Assembly (NCBI GenBank): GCA_958295895.1 | Contig: CATQHI010000011.1 | Coordinates: 1-64,000, forward strand | DNA length: 64,000 nucleotides | Origin: Saprospiraceae bacterium | Lineage (GTDB): Bacteria > Bacteroidota > Bacteroidia > Chitinophagales > Saprospiraceae | Direction: 5' to 3' | In this document: in pieces, positions 34,869 to 43,455 of the stretch | Layout: every line of letters starts with the position of its first letter | How positions within the stretch are numbered: position 1 is the first letter of the stretch | Notes under the pieces: generated by a model | Seen by the model: the letters and a program-made list of their open reading frames with translations, nothing else | What the model was told of the DNA's origin: nothing | Databases searched by the model: none | Position numbers and translations under genes: made by a program

Positions 34869-37816
34869 TTAACGTAGGGTGTAGAAATCACTGGTGTTCA
34901 TCACCGCGTGGAGCGTACCGGCCAAGTTGCCACTCGTACTGTAATAGTCAAGCAACAGCGCGAGCTCCGCCTCCGTGGGCGACTGCCCGGTCAGGCGCAG
35001 GAAGCCCGCACGCAGTTGCTCGGTGGGCGTGCGGCGGCCATCGGAGAGTGCCGTAGCCAGGGCAGCGGCCGCCTCGCTGTACTGCGGGTCGTTGAGTAGG
35101 ACCAGGGCCTGGAGCGGGGTGTTACTGCGCGGTCGGCGCACGCTGCACACGGAGTTGTCCGGCGCATCAAAGATGAGCTGGGCGGGGTGAATGGCCGAGC
35201 GCTTGCGGTAGGTATAGAGGCTGCGGCGGTAGCGGTTCTCGGGAGTGAGCTCCGGATACTGATAGCGCCAGTCTTTGTCCGACAACTCATCCCACAGCCC
35301 CGCCGGCTGGTAGGGGTATACGCTCGGCCCGCCGACCCGCCGGTCCAGCAGTCCGCTAGCGGCCAGGGCATTGTCGCGGATCATCTCGGCCGACAGGCGA
35401 AAGCTCGGCCCCCGGGCCAGTAGTTCGTTGTTGGGGTCGCGCTCCCGTAGCGCGGCGGCGGCGGCGGATTGCTGACGGTAGGTTTCCGAGGTGAGGATCA
35501 GGCGGTGTAGCGCCTTGACGTCCCAGCCGGACTGCACGAACCACTGCGCCAGCCAGTCCAGCAGCGCCGGGTGGGAGGGCAGACTGCCCTGGCTCCCGAA
35601 GTCCTCCGTGGTTTCCACCAGCCCCGACCGAAGTGCAGTGCCCAGACGCGGTTGACGAAAACGCGGGTGGTGAGCGGATGATCCGGTGCCGTCACCCAGC
35701 GGGGCCAGCCCCAGCCGGTTGCGGGGCCACGCGTCACGCCAGGGGTAGACGGCCTCCGGCACTCCGGGCTCCACGGGCGTGGTGGGCGCGTCGTACATAC
35801 CCGGTCAAGCACGTAGCTGGGCCGGGGCTCGGGGAGGTCGCCCATGACCATGATTTCGGGGATGGCGTTGAGGGTATCGTTGAGCCGGCCGCGTAGGGCG
35901 GTCAGGGTCGCGTTCTCCGGCCATCGGCTCGGCTGAGGTCACGGGCAAATACGCGCAGCTCATCGATGCCCAACCCCAGGGCCAGTTTCGACTTCGCCTT
36001 CGTGCCGATCTCCAACCCCTGAAACCCGTAGGTATGGACGTCATACTCGTACAGGATGCCCTTGTACAGATTGTCGTACTCTACCGTCACGGCGGCGGGC
36101 TTCCCATCCAGGAATAGGTGGAACCCCTCCGCCCGGCTGCTTCCGTCGTAGGTCATTACCACGTCGGTCCATTCCGCACCGGCAGCGCGGCCGTGGTGGT
36201 GATCTGGATGGCGTTGTTGGGGTAGCTGTGGGCCATGATGACCCGTAGCCGATTATCCACTAGGTGCACGGAGTATCCCTTCAGTCCCAGCCGCAACTCC
36301 TCGTTGTGGTACAGCACGCCAGCTTCCTCGTATACGGTATCGGGCCCGCAGCGCTACGGCGATCGACCAGGGCTGGTGCCGGTCGCGCCACCCCACTTTG
36401 TCCGGGAAGGCCAGGTGGGTGAACTCATTCAAGTACAGGGCCTTGCCCCGCCTGCCTGGACCTATCCTGGGCTCCTCAACGGTCAGGGTGCGATTTGTTG
36501 CCCCCGCCAGATCGGAGGTCCGGTGCTTACCTGACCTCCGAAGCGGTCGAAGGAGGCATACACCCCGCCGGGGCACGGGTTACATCCGCTACCGCCTGTG
36601 GGTCGTAAGAGGGCGGATTAGCTTTTTCCTGCTCGGCGATGAGCCCCCTGATGTAGTCAATGATGGAGTCCTGCCGCGCATCGCTCAGCAGCAGGGCCGG
36701 CCCCGGGGTCTGGTCCGGACCGTACACCGCCGTACCCAACTCCGCCGTACTGTTGAACATGGCAAAGGTGCTGTAGTAGTCGCGCTGGCTCACCGGATCG
36801 TACTTATGGTCGTGGCACTGCGCGCACTCGATACTCAGTCCCAGAAAGGTTTTGCCCAGCGTAAGGGTCCGGTCGGCGACGTATTCTACCCGCGCCTCCT
36901 CAAAAACGATGCCAGCCTCGGAGTTGCGCTTGTGCAGTCGGTTAAACGTCGTGGCAAGTGTCGTCTCCTGATTCGCCTCCGGCAGTAGATCGCCGGCTAG
37001 CTGCTGGGTGACGAAGTCATCGTAGGGTAGGTTATTGTTGAAGGACCGGATCACCCAGTCGCGGTAGGGCCATAGCCGGCGGTGCTTATCGTCCAGGTAG
37101 CCGTCGGAATCTGCGTAGCGCGCCACGTCCATCCAGTGCGCAGCCATCCGTTCCCCGTAGGCGGGCCGGGCCAGTAGCGTGTCGATTAGACTCTCATAGT
37201 CGTTAACTGTGAAGCCGGATAACTCTTCTGCCGTCGGGGGCAGGCCTGTCAGCGTCAGCGTGGCCCGTCGCAGTAAGGTGGCCGCGGTAGCCGGTGCACT
37301 TGGACTGAGTCCCTCCCGTTGTAGCCGCTCGTAGACAAAGGCGTCGATTGGGTTGCGCCCCCAGTCCTCCAGTGGGGGTACCTGCACCGCCTGGGATCGC
37401 TGAAAGGCCCAGTGATCGCGGTATGCGCCCCCGGTATCGGCCCACTTTATGAGCGCAGCGCATTCCTTATCCGTAAGGGTGAGCTGACTCTCCGGCGGTG
37501 GCATCATCAGCTCCGGCTCGTCACTCAGCAGGCGGTGCTGCAATTCCCCCTCCAGGGCGCGTGCGCGGGTGCTGCGCTCCTCGGAGGATAGCCCGGGATC
37601 GTCGCCCGCCAGATCCAGTCGCAGGTTTCCCTTGCGCGTCCCGGCATCCGGACCGTGACAGGCAAAGCACTTGTCGGACAGGATCGGCTTGACGTCAAAA
37701 TTGTAGTCCAGCTCCTCCGGGAGGGCTACATAGATTTCGGCCACGTCGGAGGGCAGCTCCTGGGCGCAGTGGGTAAGCAGAAAAAGACAGCAGCCTAGAA
37801 GAAACCTTACGTACAT
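34869..37816 (-). pseudogene. cytochrome c + DUF1549 + LamG-like + DUF1553 protein, multiply frameshifted
   Basis: An intact family member would be about 980 residues: a lipoprotein-like signal (MYVRFLLGCCLFLLTHC), one haem site (CFACHGPDAGTRKGNLRLD, planctomycete cytochrome domain), DUF1549 (LTGLPPTAEELSGF, AAHWMDVARYADSDGYLDD), a concanavalin-like LamG middle, and DUF1553 ([38 protein letters not shown]). The first 420 residues are intact. Between about 36575 and 35620 the coding sense changes frame at least six times, yet each fragment remains recognisable ([66 protein letters not shown]). Such dense single-base indels with conserved sequence on both sides suggest consensus errors; a real pseudogene is not excluded. 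Confidence 0.82.
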
Positions 37817-37876
37817 GATCGGGGACGATTACAACCCTAATATACGGCGGAAGTGGCGGTTTTACTAGCTTTTTAA

Positions 37877-37900
37877 ACCGTTTCGTTAACCGTTAACGGT
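37877..37900. promoter_or_regulatory. operator candidate: 12-bp palindrome plus half-site
   Basis: ACCGTTAACGGT (37889-37900) is a perfect palindrome. A matching half-site ACCGTT lies at 37877-37882, 12 bases upstream. The palindrome ends 4 bases before the TACTTTAG box of the regulator gene, in the 103-bp gap separating it from the cytochrome operon. Binding by the regulator is inference. Confidence 0.48.
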
Positions 37901-37904
37901 GCCG

Positions 37905-37912
37905 TACTTTAG
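37905..37912 (+). promoter_or_regulatory. -7 box of the winged-helix regulator
   Basis: TACTTTAG (37905-37912) matches TAnnTTTG in 7 positions of the general pattern and precedes the ATG at 37920 by 7 bases. On the opposite strand TATATTAG (37844-37837) is a possible -7 box for the cytochrome operon. Confidence 0.42.
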
Positions 37913-37919
37913 CTGATCT

Positions 37920-39149
37920 ATGACCGCACTAGTCGACCGCATCATTGCCAGCAAGTCGTTCGGCCGTTCGGTCACTTACGCTAATCTATTGCGGTACCTG
38001 GTGGCCTGTTCGGAGAGCGGTGATCCGCCGAAGGAAGTTACCATCGCGGCCGACATCCTCGGCAAGCACGACTTCGACAGCAGCCAGAGCAGCCTGGTGC
38101 GCGTACACGTCTACAAGCTGCGCAAAAAGCTAGCCGCGTACTATGCGCGGGAGGGCGCGGCCGAGACGGTACGTCTACGTATTCCAAAGGGGTCCTATGC
38201 CATCACCTACGAGGGTATACCAGCACCCGTTCCCGATCCGTTGCCCGCCATCACGCCCCCTGCACCCGCGGCCCCGCCCCCCGCAGTGCCCGCACCCACC
38301 CCCCCGGCGAATGCCAGAACCCGGAGACGCACCCACCTGGTCCTACCGGCCACGCTCCTCCTCGGTATGCTACTGACCGCCTGGTGGTACACTGGCGTAA
38401 GGGACCCGCCACCGCCGCCCTTCTGGGCCGATCTGTTCAGTAGCCCCCGGCCGAAGGAAGTGCTGATCGGCGACCTCCTGATGTACGAAGACACCGCCAC
38501 AGCCACAAGTATCACCCTGCGTAACGCAGCGGTGAACTCACTGGAGGAGTTCGACCGGTACCGCCTCACAAACCAAGCGGCCGGGACGCACTTGCGCCTA
38601 CTTTCCTACGGCCTGGTGATGCGTAACAGCACGGTGGACGTAAAGTACCTGACCGAGCTATTCGTTGCCCACGGAAGCGACTTCGAGATTGCGGCTATGT
38701 CACGCTTCAACCCCCGCGAGCTGGCAGGGCACGACCTGATCGTGACGGGTATGCTGAAGACGCACGGGCTATTTCGCACCTACTTTCCCGGGGCCCGCCT
38801 ACAGCTCAGCGGTGCCGACCGTATCATCCTGACGCAGGCCGACGGGAGCCGACAGACCTTTACTGCCAGTGGAGACCCCGACCGGCAGCACACCGACTAC
38901 GGAATAATCCGTAAGACCCGCGGCCCCAACGGCAACGTCATCGTGGTAGCGGGTGGCCTATGGGATACGGCGAGCGCGCAGATGGTCAAGATCATCACCC
39001 AGCCTGGCCTACTGGCGGAACTCACCACCGCACTAGCGGCCGAGTTCGGTACACTACCCGAGCGCTTCGAGGTGCTGTACCGGGTGGAGGGTATCGACCG
39101 CATGGAGCTACGGCCGGAACTTGTGTGGATGGGGGAGCTTAGTGACTGA
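37920..39149 (+). CDS. membrane-anchored winged-helix one-component regulator
   Basis: N-terminal winged-helix DNA-binding domain (about 1-105): LLRYLVACSESGDPPKEVTI, LVRVHVYKLRKKLAAYYA and VRLRIPKGSYAITYEG. This type is seen in Acidobacteria and Planctomycetes regulators. A Pro/Ala-rich linker follows (about 108-135), then a transmembrane helix (LVLPATLLLGMLLTAWWY, about 140-157) and a C-terminal extracytoplasmic domain with a periplasmic-binding-like feel (LFVAHGSDFEIAAMSRFNPR, DLIVTGMLKT). It may sense a periplasmic signal. It is divergent from the cytochrome/DUF1501 operon and probably regulates it, an inference from position and the palindrome. The ligand is unknown. Confidence 0.76.
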   Translation: MTALVDRIIASKSFGRSVTYANLLRYLVACSESGDPPKEVTIAADILGKHDFDSSQSSLVRVHVYKLRKKLAAYYAREGAAETVRLRIPKGSYAITYEGIPAPVPDPLPAITPPAPAAPPPAVPAPTPPANARTRRRTHLVLPATLLLGMLLTAWWYTGVRDPPPPPFWADLFSSPRPKEVLIGDLLMYEDTATATSITLRNAAVNSLEEFDRYRLTNQAAGTHLRLLSYGLVMRNSTVDVKYLTELFVAHGSDFEIAAMSRFNPRELAGHDLIVTGMLKTHGLFRTYFPGARLQLSGADRIILTQADGSRQTFTASGDPDRQHTDYGIIRKTRGPNGNVIVVAGGLWDTASAQMVKIITQPGLLAELTTALAAEFGTLPERFEVLYRVEGIDRMELRPELVWMGELSD

Positions 39150-39162
39150 AGTTAGTGGTGCC

Positions 39163-40398
39163 CTATTCTTTCCGGTCCGAGAGCCAGACCATTATCCGCT
39201 GCGCAATGACCCGCAGCCACGCCTCCCCCGCTTCCCCTACCGGGAGGTATAGCACACTGCCCTCCCGAACACCCTCGCGAGCCCGGCTCTTCTCAAATCT
39301 ACCCAGCAACTTCCGTGGCTCGGTAGGTCCTCCAGGTAGTAACAGCGCCGTCCGCCGGGCCCCGAACTGCGTACCGTACACGTAAAGTTGCCGCAGATCC
39401 TGGGCACTGGGCTGACCGCCGGGAAGTATTTTCCACTTCGCGTCCAGGACAACCGTCTGCGTAGCATTACGTAGCACAATATCGGGACGCAACTGCGCAG
39501 TACCCCACGCCGAGCGCCAGTACGTACGACTGAGCTGCGCCAGCACCTCATACTCAGGCAGATGGCGACGCAGTGCAGTAGTCAAAAAACGCTCCCACAG
39601 TCCGTTCATATCGAAGAGGAGGGCCAGCACGTGGTCCCGCCCGCCGGCTACATCGGGGTGGTAGTTGAGTAGCAGGAGGCGGGCAATGGTGAGCGCCGCG
39701 GCGTACGGACGGGTCTTACGGGTAAGGGGTAGCCGCTCGAATGTAGCCGCAGTCACCGGGATCAAGGGCAGGTCCGGAAAACGGTGCTTCAATTTACGTA
39801 AGTTACTAGCTATCAATGTGTTACCGGCTAATTCCTCAGCAATTATCAACCCCTGGCGGATAAGCTGATTGTGGACGAAAGCGTGATCGTATACACTACG
39901 GGCGGTGTAAAACCGCTCGCGGTGCACTAGGTTATGCCGTAGCTGCTCGCTGAAGACGAGCTTCCCCCGCAGGGCGGTTTCGTTTTGCTCCCTGGTGCGG
40001 TAGCGGCGGGCTAGTCCCCGTTGTAGCAGCGTAGTCACTTCCCGGGCATACAACTCCAGGTACAGATCCAGCAAGTCACTGGGGCGGGTACGCAGGTGCG
40101 AAGCGGTAGGTGCGGCTACCGGGAGCCCGTCGACGACCCGCAGCATATCCAGCAGGCGATCGCGCCAGAAGGGGGCCGGGCGGTCGCGGTCCGTTTTGGG
40201 CAGAATCTCCAGGTGGAGCTGGCCGATACGCAGTACGCCGACGTAGGAGGTAAGGACGATGCCCCGGTAGCAAAGGTCGAAATAGCGTTGCGGACTGGTG
40301 GCGTGAAAGCGCTGCAGGCCCTCCAGCTGAGCGGGGGTGAGCGGGCCATCGGGCTGGAGCAGTACCCGCTCGTGCTCGAAGACGGTGAGGCGGGTCAC
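39163..40398 (-). CDS. mcrC: McrC-type nuclease subunit of a McrBC restriction system
   Basis: 411-residue McrC homologue. The C-terminal PD-(D/E)xK nuclease core has LRPDIVLRNATQTVVLDAKW (Asp, then DAKWK). The N-terminal half contains the McrB-interaction region with LRIGQLHLEILPKTDRD. It cleaves DNA when bound to the GTP-driven McrB motor at modified cytosine sites. Its ATG overlaps the mcrB stop by 4 bases (ATGA), so the two are an operon. Target modification cannot be deduced. No methyltransferase adjoins, consistent with a modification-dependent type IV system. Confidence 0.9.
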   Translation of the reverse strand: MTRLTVFEHERVLLQPDGPLTPAQLEGLQRFHATSPQRYFDLCYRGIVLTSYVGVLRIGQLHLEILPKTDRDRPAPFWRDRLLDMLRVVDGLPVAAPTASHLRTRPSDLLDLYLELYAREVTTLLQRGLARRYRTREQNETALRGKLVFSEQLRHNLVHRERFYTARSVYDHAFVHNQLIRQGLIIAEELAGNTLIASNLRKLKHRFPDLPLIPVTAATFERLPLTRKTRPYAAALTIARLLLLNYHPDVAGGRDHVLALLFDMNGLWERFLTTALRRHLPEYEVLAQLSRTYWRSAWGTAQLRPDIVLRNATQTVVLDAKWKILPGGQPSAQDLRQLYVYGTQFGARRTALLLPGGPTEPRKLLGRFEKSRAREGVREGSVLYLPVGEAGEAWLRVIAQRIMVWLSDRKE

Positions 40399-42596
40399 AG
40401 CAGGGCGTCGAGGGCGGAGAGAAACTCGTCGTCGGTCAGCTGGACCAGATCGAGGAGTCGGTAGCGGGGCGCATCGTCGGCAAACTCCAGCGTGGTACCC
40501 TCGGCGAACGGGGTGACGGTATCGAGCCGCTCGAAGAAGCCCGTGCCGAGTATCAGGCGTAGCTTAGTAGCGTCGCCGAAGAAATACTCCTCGAGTAGGG
40601 GTACTACCTGACGGGTAAATACGGCCCGCAGCCCGGCTACCGATCCATCCAGCCCCAGAAAATAGGCGTGGCCGATGCGGTGGTCCTTGTCGAGCAGGCG
40701 CTCGATGCGGTCATTGAGGGTGCGCAGTAGCTGGGCTACGGAGATGCCGGCTACCTCCAGCCCATCGAGTAGCTCCGGCCGGGCGGTGATCTCACGGAAG
40801 GTGAAGCGGCGGCGCAGCGCACTGTCCAGGGCCTCCACGCTACGGTCGGCGGTGTTCATCGTACCGATCAGGTAGAGGTTGGCGGGGATGCCGAAGGTGT
40901 CGCGGCTGTAGGGCAGGGTGACGGTGAGCTCCTCCGGCCGGCCCAGGCGCTTGTCGGGCTCCAGCAGGGTGATGAGCTCGCCGAAGACGCGGCTGACATT
41001 GCCGCGATTAATCTCGTCGATGATGAGTACATAGTTACTGGAGGCCGGGCGGTGATCGTGCTCGCGCTCCAGCCCGGCCCGTACGGCGGCCTTGTCCATG
41101 CTGTAGACGGTCTGTACGCTGAACTGTCGGCCGTACACCGGTTTGATGGGATAGGCGATGTCCCTGAACAGCCACCGCACCGGCCGAAACTGGGAGTAGC
41201 GGATGGGTGCGTCGGGTTTATAGTAGTAGTCGCCCGTCACGACCCCCACGGCCCGGATGGTCTGTAGTCCGTCGGGTACGAACACCAGATCGCCCACCTG
41301 CATACTGACGGCGAAGGTGCGTACGGCGGTGACCTCGTAGCTGTTGTACGCCTCACCTCCCGCGCGCTGCTGCCGGATACGGGCTAGGATTTCCTTCTCG
41401 TTGTGCACCCCGGTGAAGTCGACATCACTACCGTAGCCGAGGCTGATGCAATCGTTGGATATGCAGTACTCATAGATGCCGGCGTCGTTCGGATTCCGGA
41501 TGTCTCCTAGCGACATCTTATAGGGCTGGGCGCGGCGGATGAGTTGCTTGTCGATGCGTAGTCCGGCCCGGGTACTGGCTGCACCGGCCGCCTGATTGGC
41601 GGTTGTCACCGTTTGCACCAGCTCCTTAAACATGCCCGGCACCAGGGCAAAGCCCAGATCGGTAGGTGCCTCATCCACTTCGGTGCCAAGCCGGGGTTTG
41701 ATCCCCTCCACGAAGTCCTCGTAGCTCAGGCTCTGGTGGAAGGTGGTGAAGACGATGCGCCCCTCGGCCAGTAGGCGGCGATACTCCTCGCGTACCTGGC
41801 TACGGCTACGTTCATCTACCGGAAAGGCCGGGTTGGTGATGCGTACCGCCTCGTTGACCGTTTCGTAGGTCTTGCCGGTGCCGGGCGGGCCGTAAAAGAT
41901 CTGGTTGAGGGGGGTGCCGGGGTCACGGTCGGGGGGGCGGGCGGGCGCTCCGTACGGTACTGGGTCTTCGGCGAGTTGGTCGGACAGGACATCGTCGCTG
42001 CCGAGCGCCTGCCGCTGTTCGACCAGCTCCTGCATGCGGCTGAACTCCGCGGCGCTGATGCGGTGGGCCTCAAAGTCGGGATAGTCCTGTTTGACCTCCG
42101 CGATGAGGCGGTCTACGGTGGGGAGGAAGGCCAGCAGGTCCTCCTCGGCGTCGGCGAGCAGGTGATTGGGGGAGCGGTAGGATTTTTCCTTGCCTTCAAT
42201 AACCAGCATTTCATCCTTCGTTCCGCTGCGCTGTGACTTAGCGCGTTGGAGTAACGGATCCTTGACATTCCTAAGTTGTTGCAGTAGGGCAAAGCAGGCT
42301 GCTAACTGCTTATCATCCCCCCCCGTACGTGGCGCCCGCATATAAAACTCATAGCTAAACTCGCTAGCCTTTTGTCTAAAGAGCAAATCGATAAGGCCAC
42401 CTGCATTCCCTGGGTACGAGATGGGTATGGTCCAGAAGGTCGTACTGAAGTAGCGCGAGTTCTCCGTACCGATAAAGAGGTCATCCTTAGCCCCCTTACT
42501 TGCCTTCTGCCGGGTGCTGAAGCGCAATTCGGGATCGGTGCGCCGCAGCCCCAGGAGCCAGTCGTAGACGGTGCGTTCGTATTCCTGGTAGGTCAC
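40395..42596 (-). CDS. mcrB: McrB-type AAA+ GTPase with an inserted EVE/PUA-like domain
   Basis: About 733-residue motor and DNA-sensing subunit. N-terminal about 220 residues form a specificity region of no obvious family. Walker A is GPPGTGKT (about 236-243); Walker B is LIIDEINRGN (about 523); the McrB signature GTMNTADRSVEALDSALRRR is intact. Typical McrB proteins have about 75 residues between Walker A and B; here there are about 285. The extra block (about 355-480) reads like an EVE/PUA-type base-modification reader: PYKMSLGDIRN, EYCISNDCISLGYGSDVDF, VGDLVFVPDGLQTIRAVGVV. The GTG at 42596, behind a TACTTTG box, is preferred over an upstream TTG. Confidence 0.85.
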   Translation of the reverse strand: MTYQEYERTVYDWLLGLRRTDPELRFSTRQKASKGAKDDLFIGTENSRYFSTTFWTIPISYPGNAGGLIDLLFRQKASEFSYEFYMRAPRTGGDDKQLAACFALLQQLRNVKDPLLQRAKSQRSGTKDEMLVIEGKEKSYRSPNHLLADAEEDLLAFLPTVDRLIAEVKQDYPDFEAHRISAAEFSRMQELVEQRQALGSDDVLSDQLAEDPVPYGAPARPPDRDPGTPLNQIFYGPPGTGKTYETVNEAVRITNPAFPVDERSRSQVREEYRRLLAEGRIVFTTFHQSLSYEDFVEGIKPRLGTEVDEAPTDLGFALVPGMFKELVQTVTTANQAAGAASTRAGLRIDKQLIRRAQPYKMSLGDIRNPNDAGIYEYCISNDCISLGYGSDVDFTGVHNEKEILARIRQQRAGGEAYNSYEVTAVRTFAVSMQVGDLVFVPDGLQTIRAVGVVTGDYYYKPDAPIRYSQFRPVRWLFRDIAYPIKPVYGRQFSVQTVYSMDKAAVRAGLEREHDHRPASSNYVLIIDEINRGNVSRVFGELITLLEPDKRLGRPEELTVTLPYSRDTFGIPANLYLIGTMNTADRSVEALDSALRRRFTFREITARPELLDGLEVAGISVAQLLRTLNDRIERLLDKDHRIGHAYFLGLDGSVAGLRAVFTRQVVPLLEEYFFGDATKLRLILGTGFFERLDTVTPFAEGTTLEFADDAPRYRLLDLVQLTDDEFLSALDALL

Positions 42597-42604
42597 TGGG
42601 GGGC

Positions 42605-42656
42605 CAAAGTACAATGCGGTCTCCGACCGCGGCAGCAAAAGGCTGCCTCTGGCAGC
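42605..42656 (-). promoter_or_regulatory. mcrB promoter with two upstream hairpins
   Basis: TACTTTG (42611-42605, minus strand) lies 8 bases before the mcrB GTG. Upstream are two perfect hairpins: GCGGTC/GACCGC (42616-42630, 3-base loop) and GGCAGC/GCTGCC (42631-42647, 5-base loop), the latter overlapping GGCTGCCTCTGGCAGCGCT (42641-42659), the same repeat as at 3395-3413. Either hairpin may terminate the DUF1963 transcript or form a regulatory structure. Confidence 0.5.
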
Positions 42657-42689
42657 GCTCGTGCCTCAATAAAAGTCAAAGTACATACT

Positions 42690-43402
42690 CTAATTCCCCC
42701 GCTCCGGATGCCGCGCAAACATCAGACTACCACTGTCGATAACATTAAGCCCCGCCTTAGTATCGGAGCTGATCTGAAGCACGAACTCGAACCCCTCTCC
42801 GAAGCCCGCGCCATAGTCCATGATGCCAGACTGACAGAGGGAGGGGTAGCCGCCCACCTTGTGACGGTACTCGTGCTCGGTGATATCGTAGTAGCTTTCA
42901 ATGATACCATCCTGCTCTAAGCGCAGAATCTCCTGTTCCATTTCCGGGGAGAGACCGCCGCCATCCCAGATGGGGTAGTCATCCCGTACTGCTTCGGGGC
43001 GGAGGGGGAAGGGTTTAATGTATACCGGTTCCGAGGGGGATGTAGCGGGCGTGATGGGGGTACACTGTCGTACTCTCTCACTACGTAGTACGATCCGTCG
43101 TGGGGAAAGGCGGCTGTTTCAGAAGGGGTCTGCAGTAGGTCGTTGTAGTTGACGGACAAAAAGAAGGTCAGTAGCGTGATGCCCTCCAGGGCGGGGGGCA
43201 GGTACGGTAGGTCAGCCAGGTAGAGCTGGGCCAGGGGGACCATGGGTTTGCCGTTGACATCATCAGGGATTGTCTCATCGGGACCGAAGGCCGTGACCCG
43301 CCCGATCCAGCTTTCCTCGATGGCATTGGTGGGACGGAATCCCCCGGTGGCAAAGGGGACGGCGGGGCGGGCAATGGCGGCCTTGAGTTCTGGGATCGTC
43401 AT
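42690..43402 (-). CDS. DUF1963 (YwqG-like) protein, frameshifted
   Basis: Small cytoplasmic DUF1963 protein. First part (from ATG 43402): MVPLAQLYLADLPYLPPALE, LLTFFLSVNYNDLL. Second part in another frame: HKVGGYPSLCQSG, FVLQISSDTKAGLNVIDSGS. The frames join if one base is added to the G5 run (plus strand) at 43056-43060. The frame then ends at 42690 (TAG). The next seven codons after it would read SMYFDFY before a TGA at 42666, which resembles the usual DUF1963 C-terminus. So the TAG may also be an error or mutation of TGG. Function unknown. -7 box TAAATTG (43413-43407) precedes the ATG by 4 bases. Confidence 0.72.
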
Positions 43403-43406
43403 CGTA

Positions 43407-43451
43407 CAATTTACGTTGCACCCGCGCCCCCGCCCCCCCGTCGTACCTTGA
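43407..43451. promoter_or_regulatory. divergent promoter region, DUF1963 and acyl-CoA ligase
   Basis: Minus strand TAAATTG (43413-43407), ATG at 43402. Plus strand TACCTTGA (43444-43451), 4 bases before the ATG at 43456, with a TTG 25 bases upstream. The C-rich stretch 43417-43440 between the boxes resembles a degenerate copy of the GC-rich repeat. Confidence 0.42.
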
Positions 43452-43455
43452 CCGC

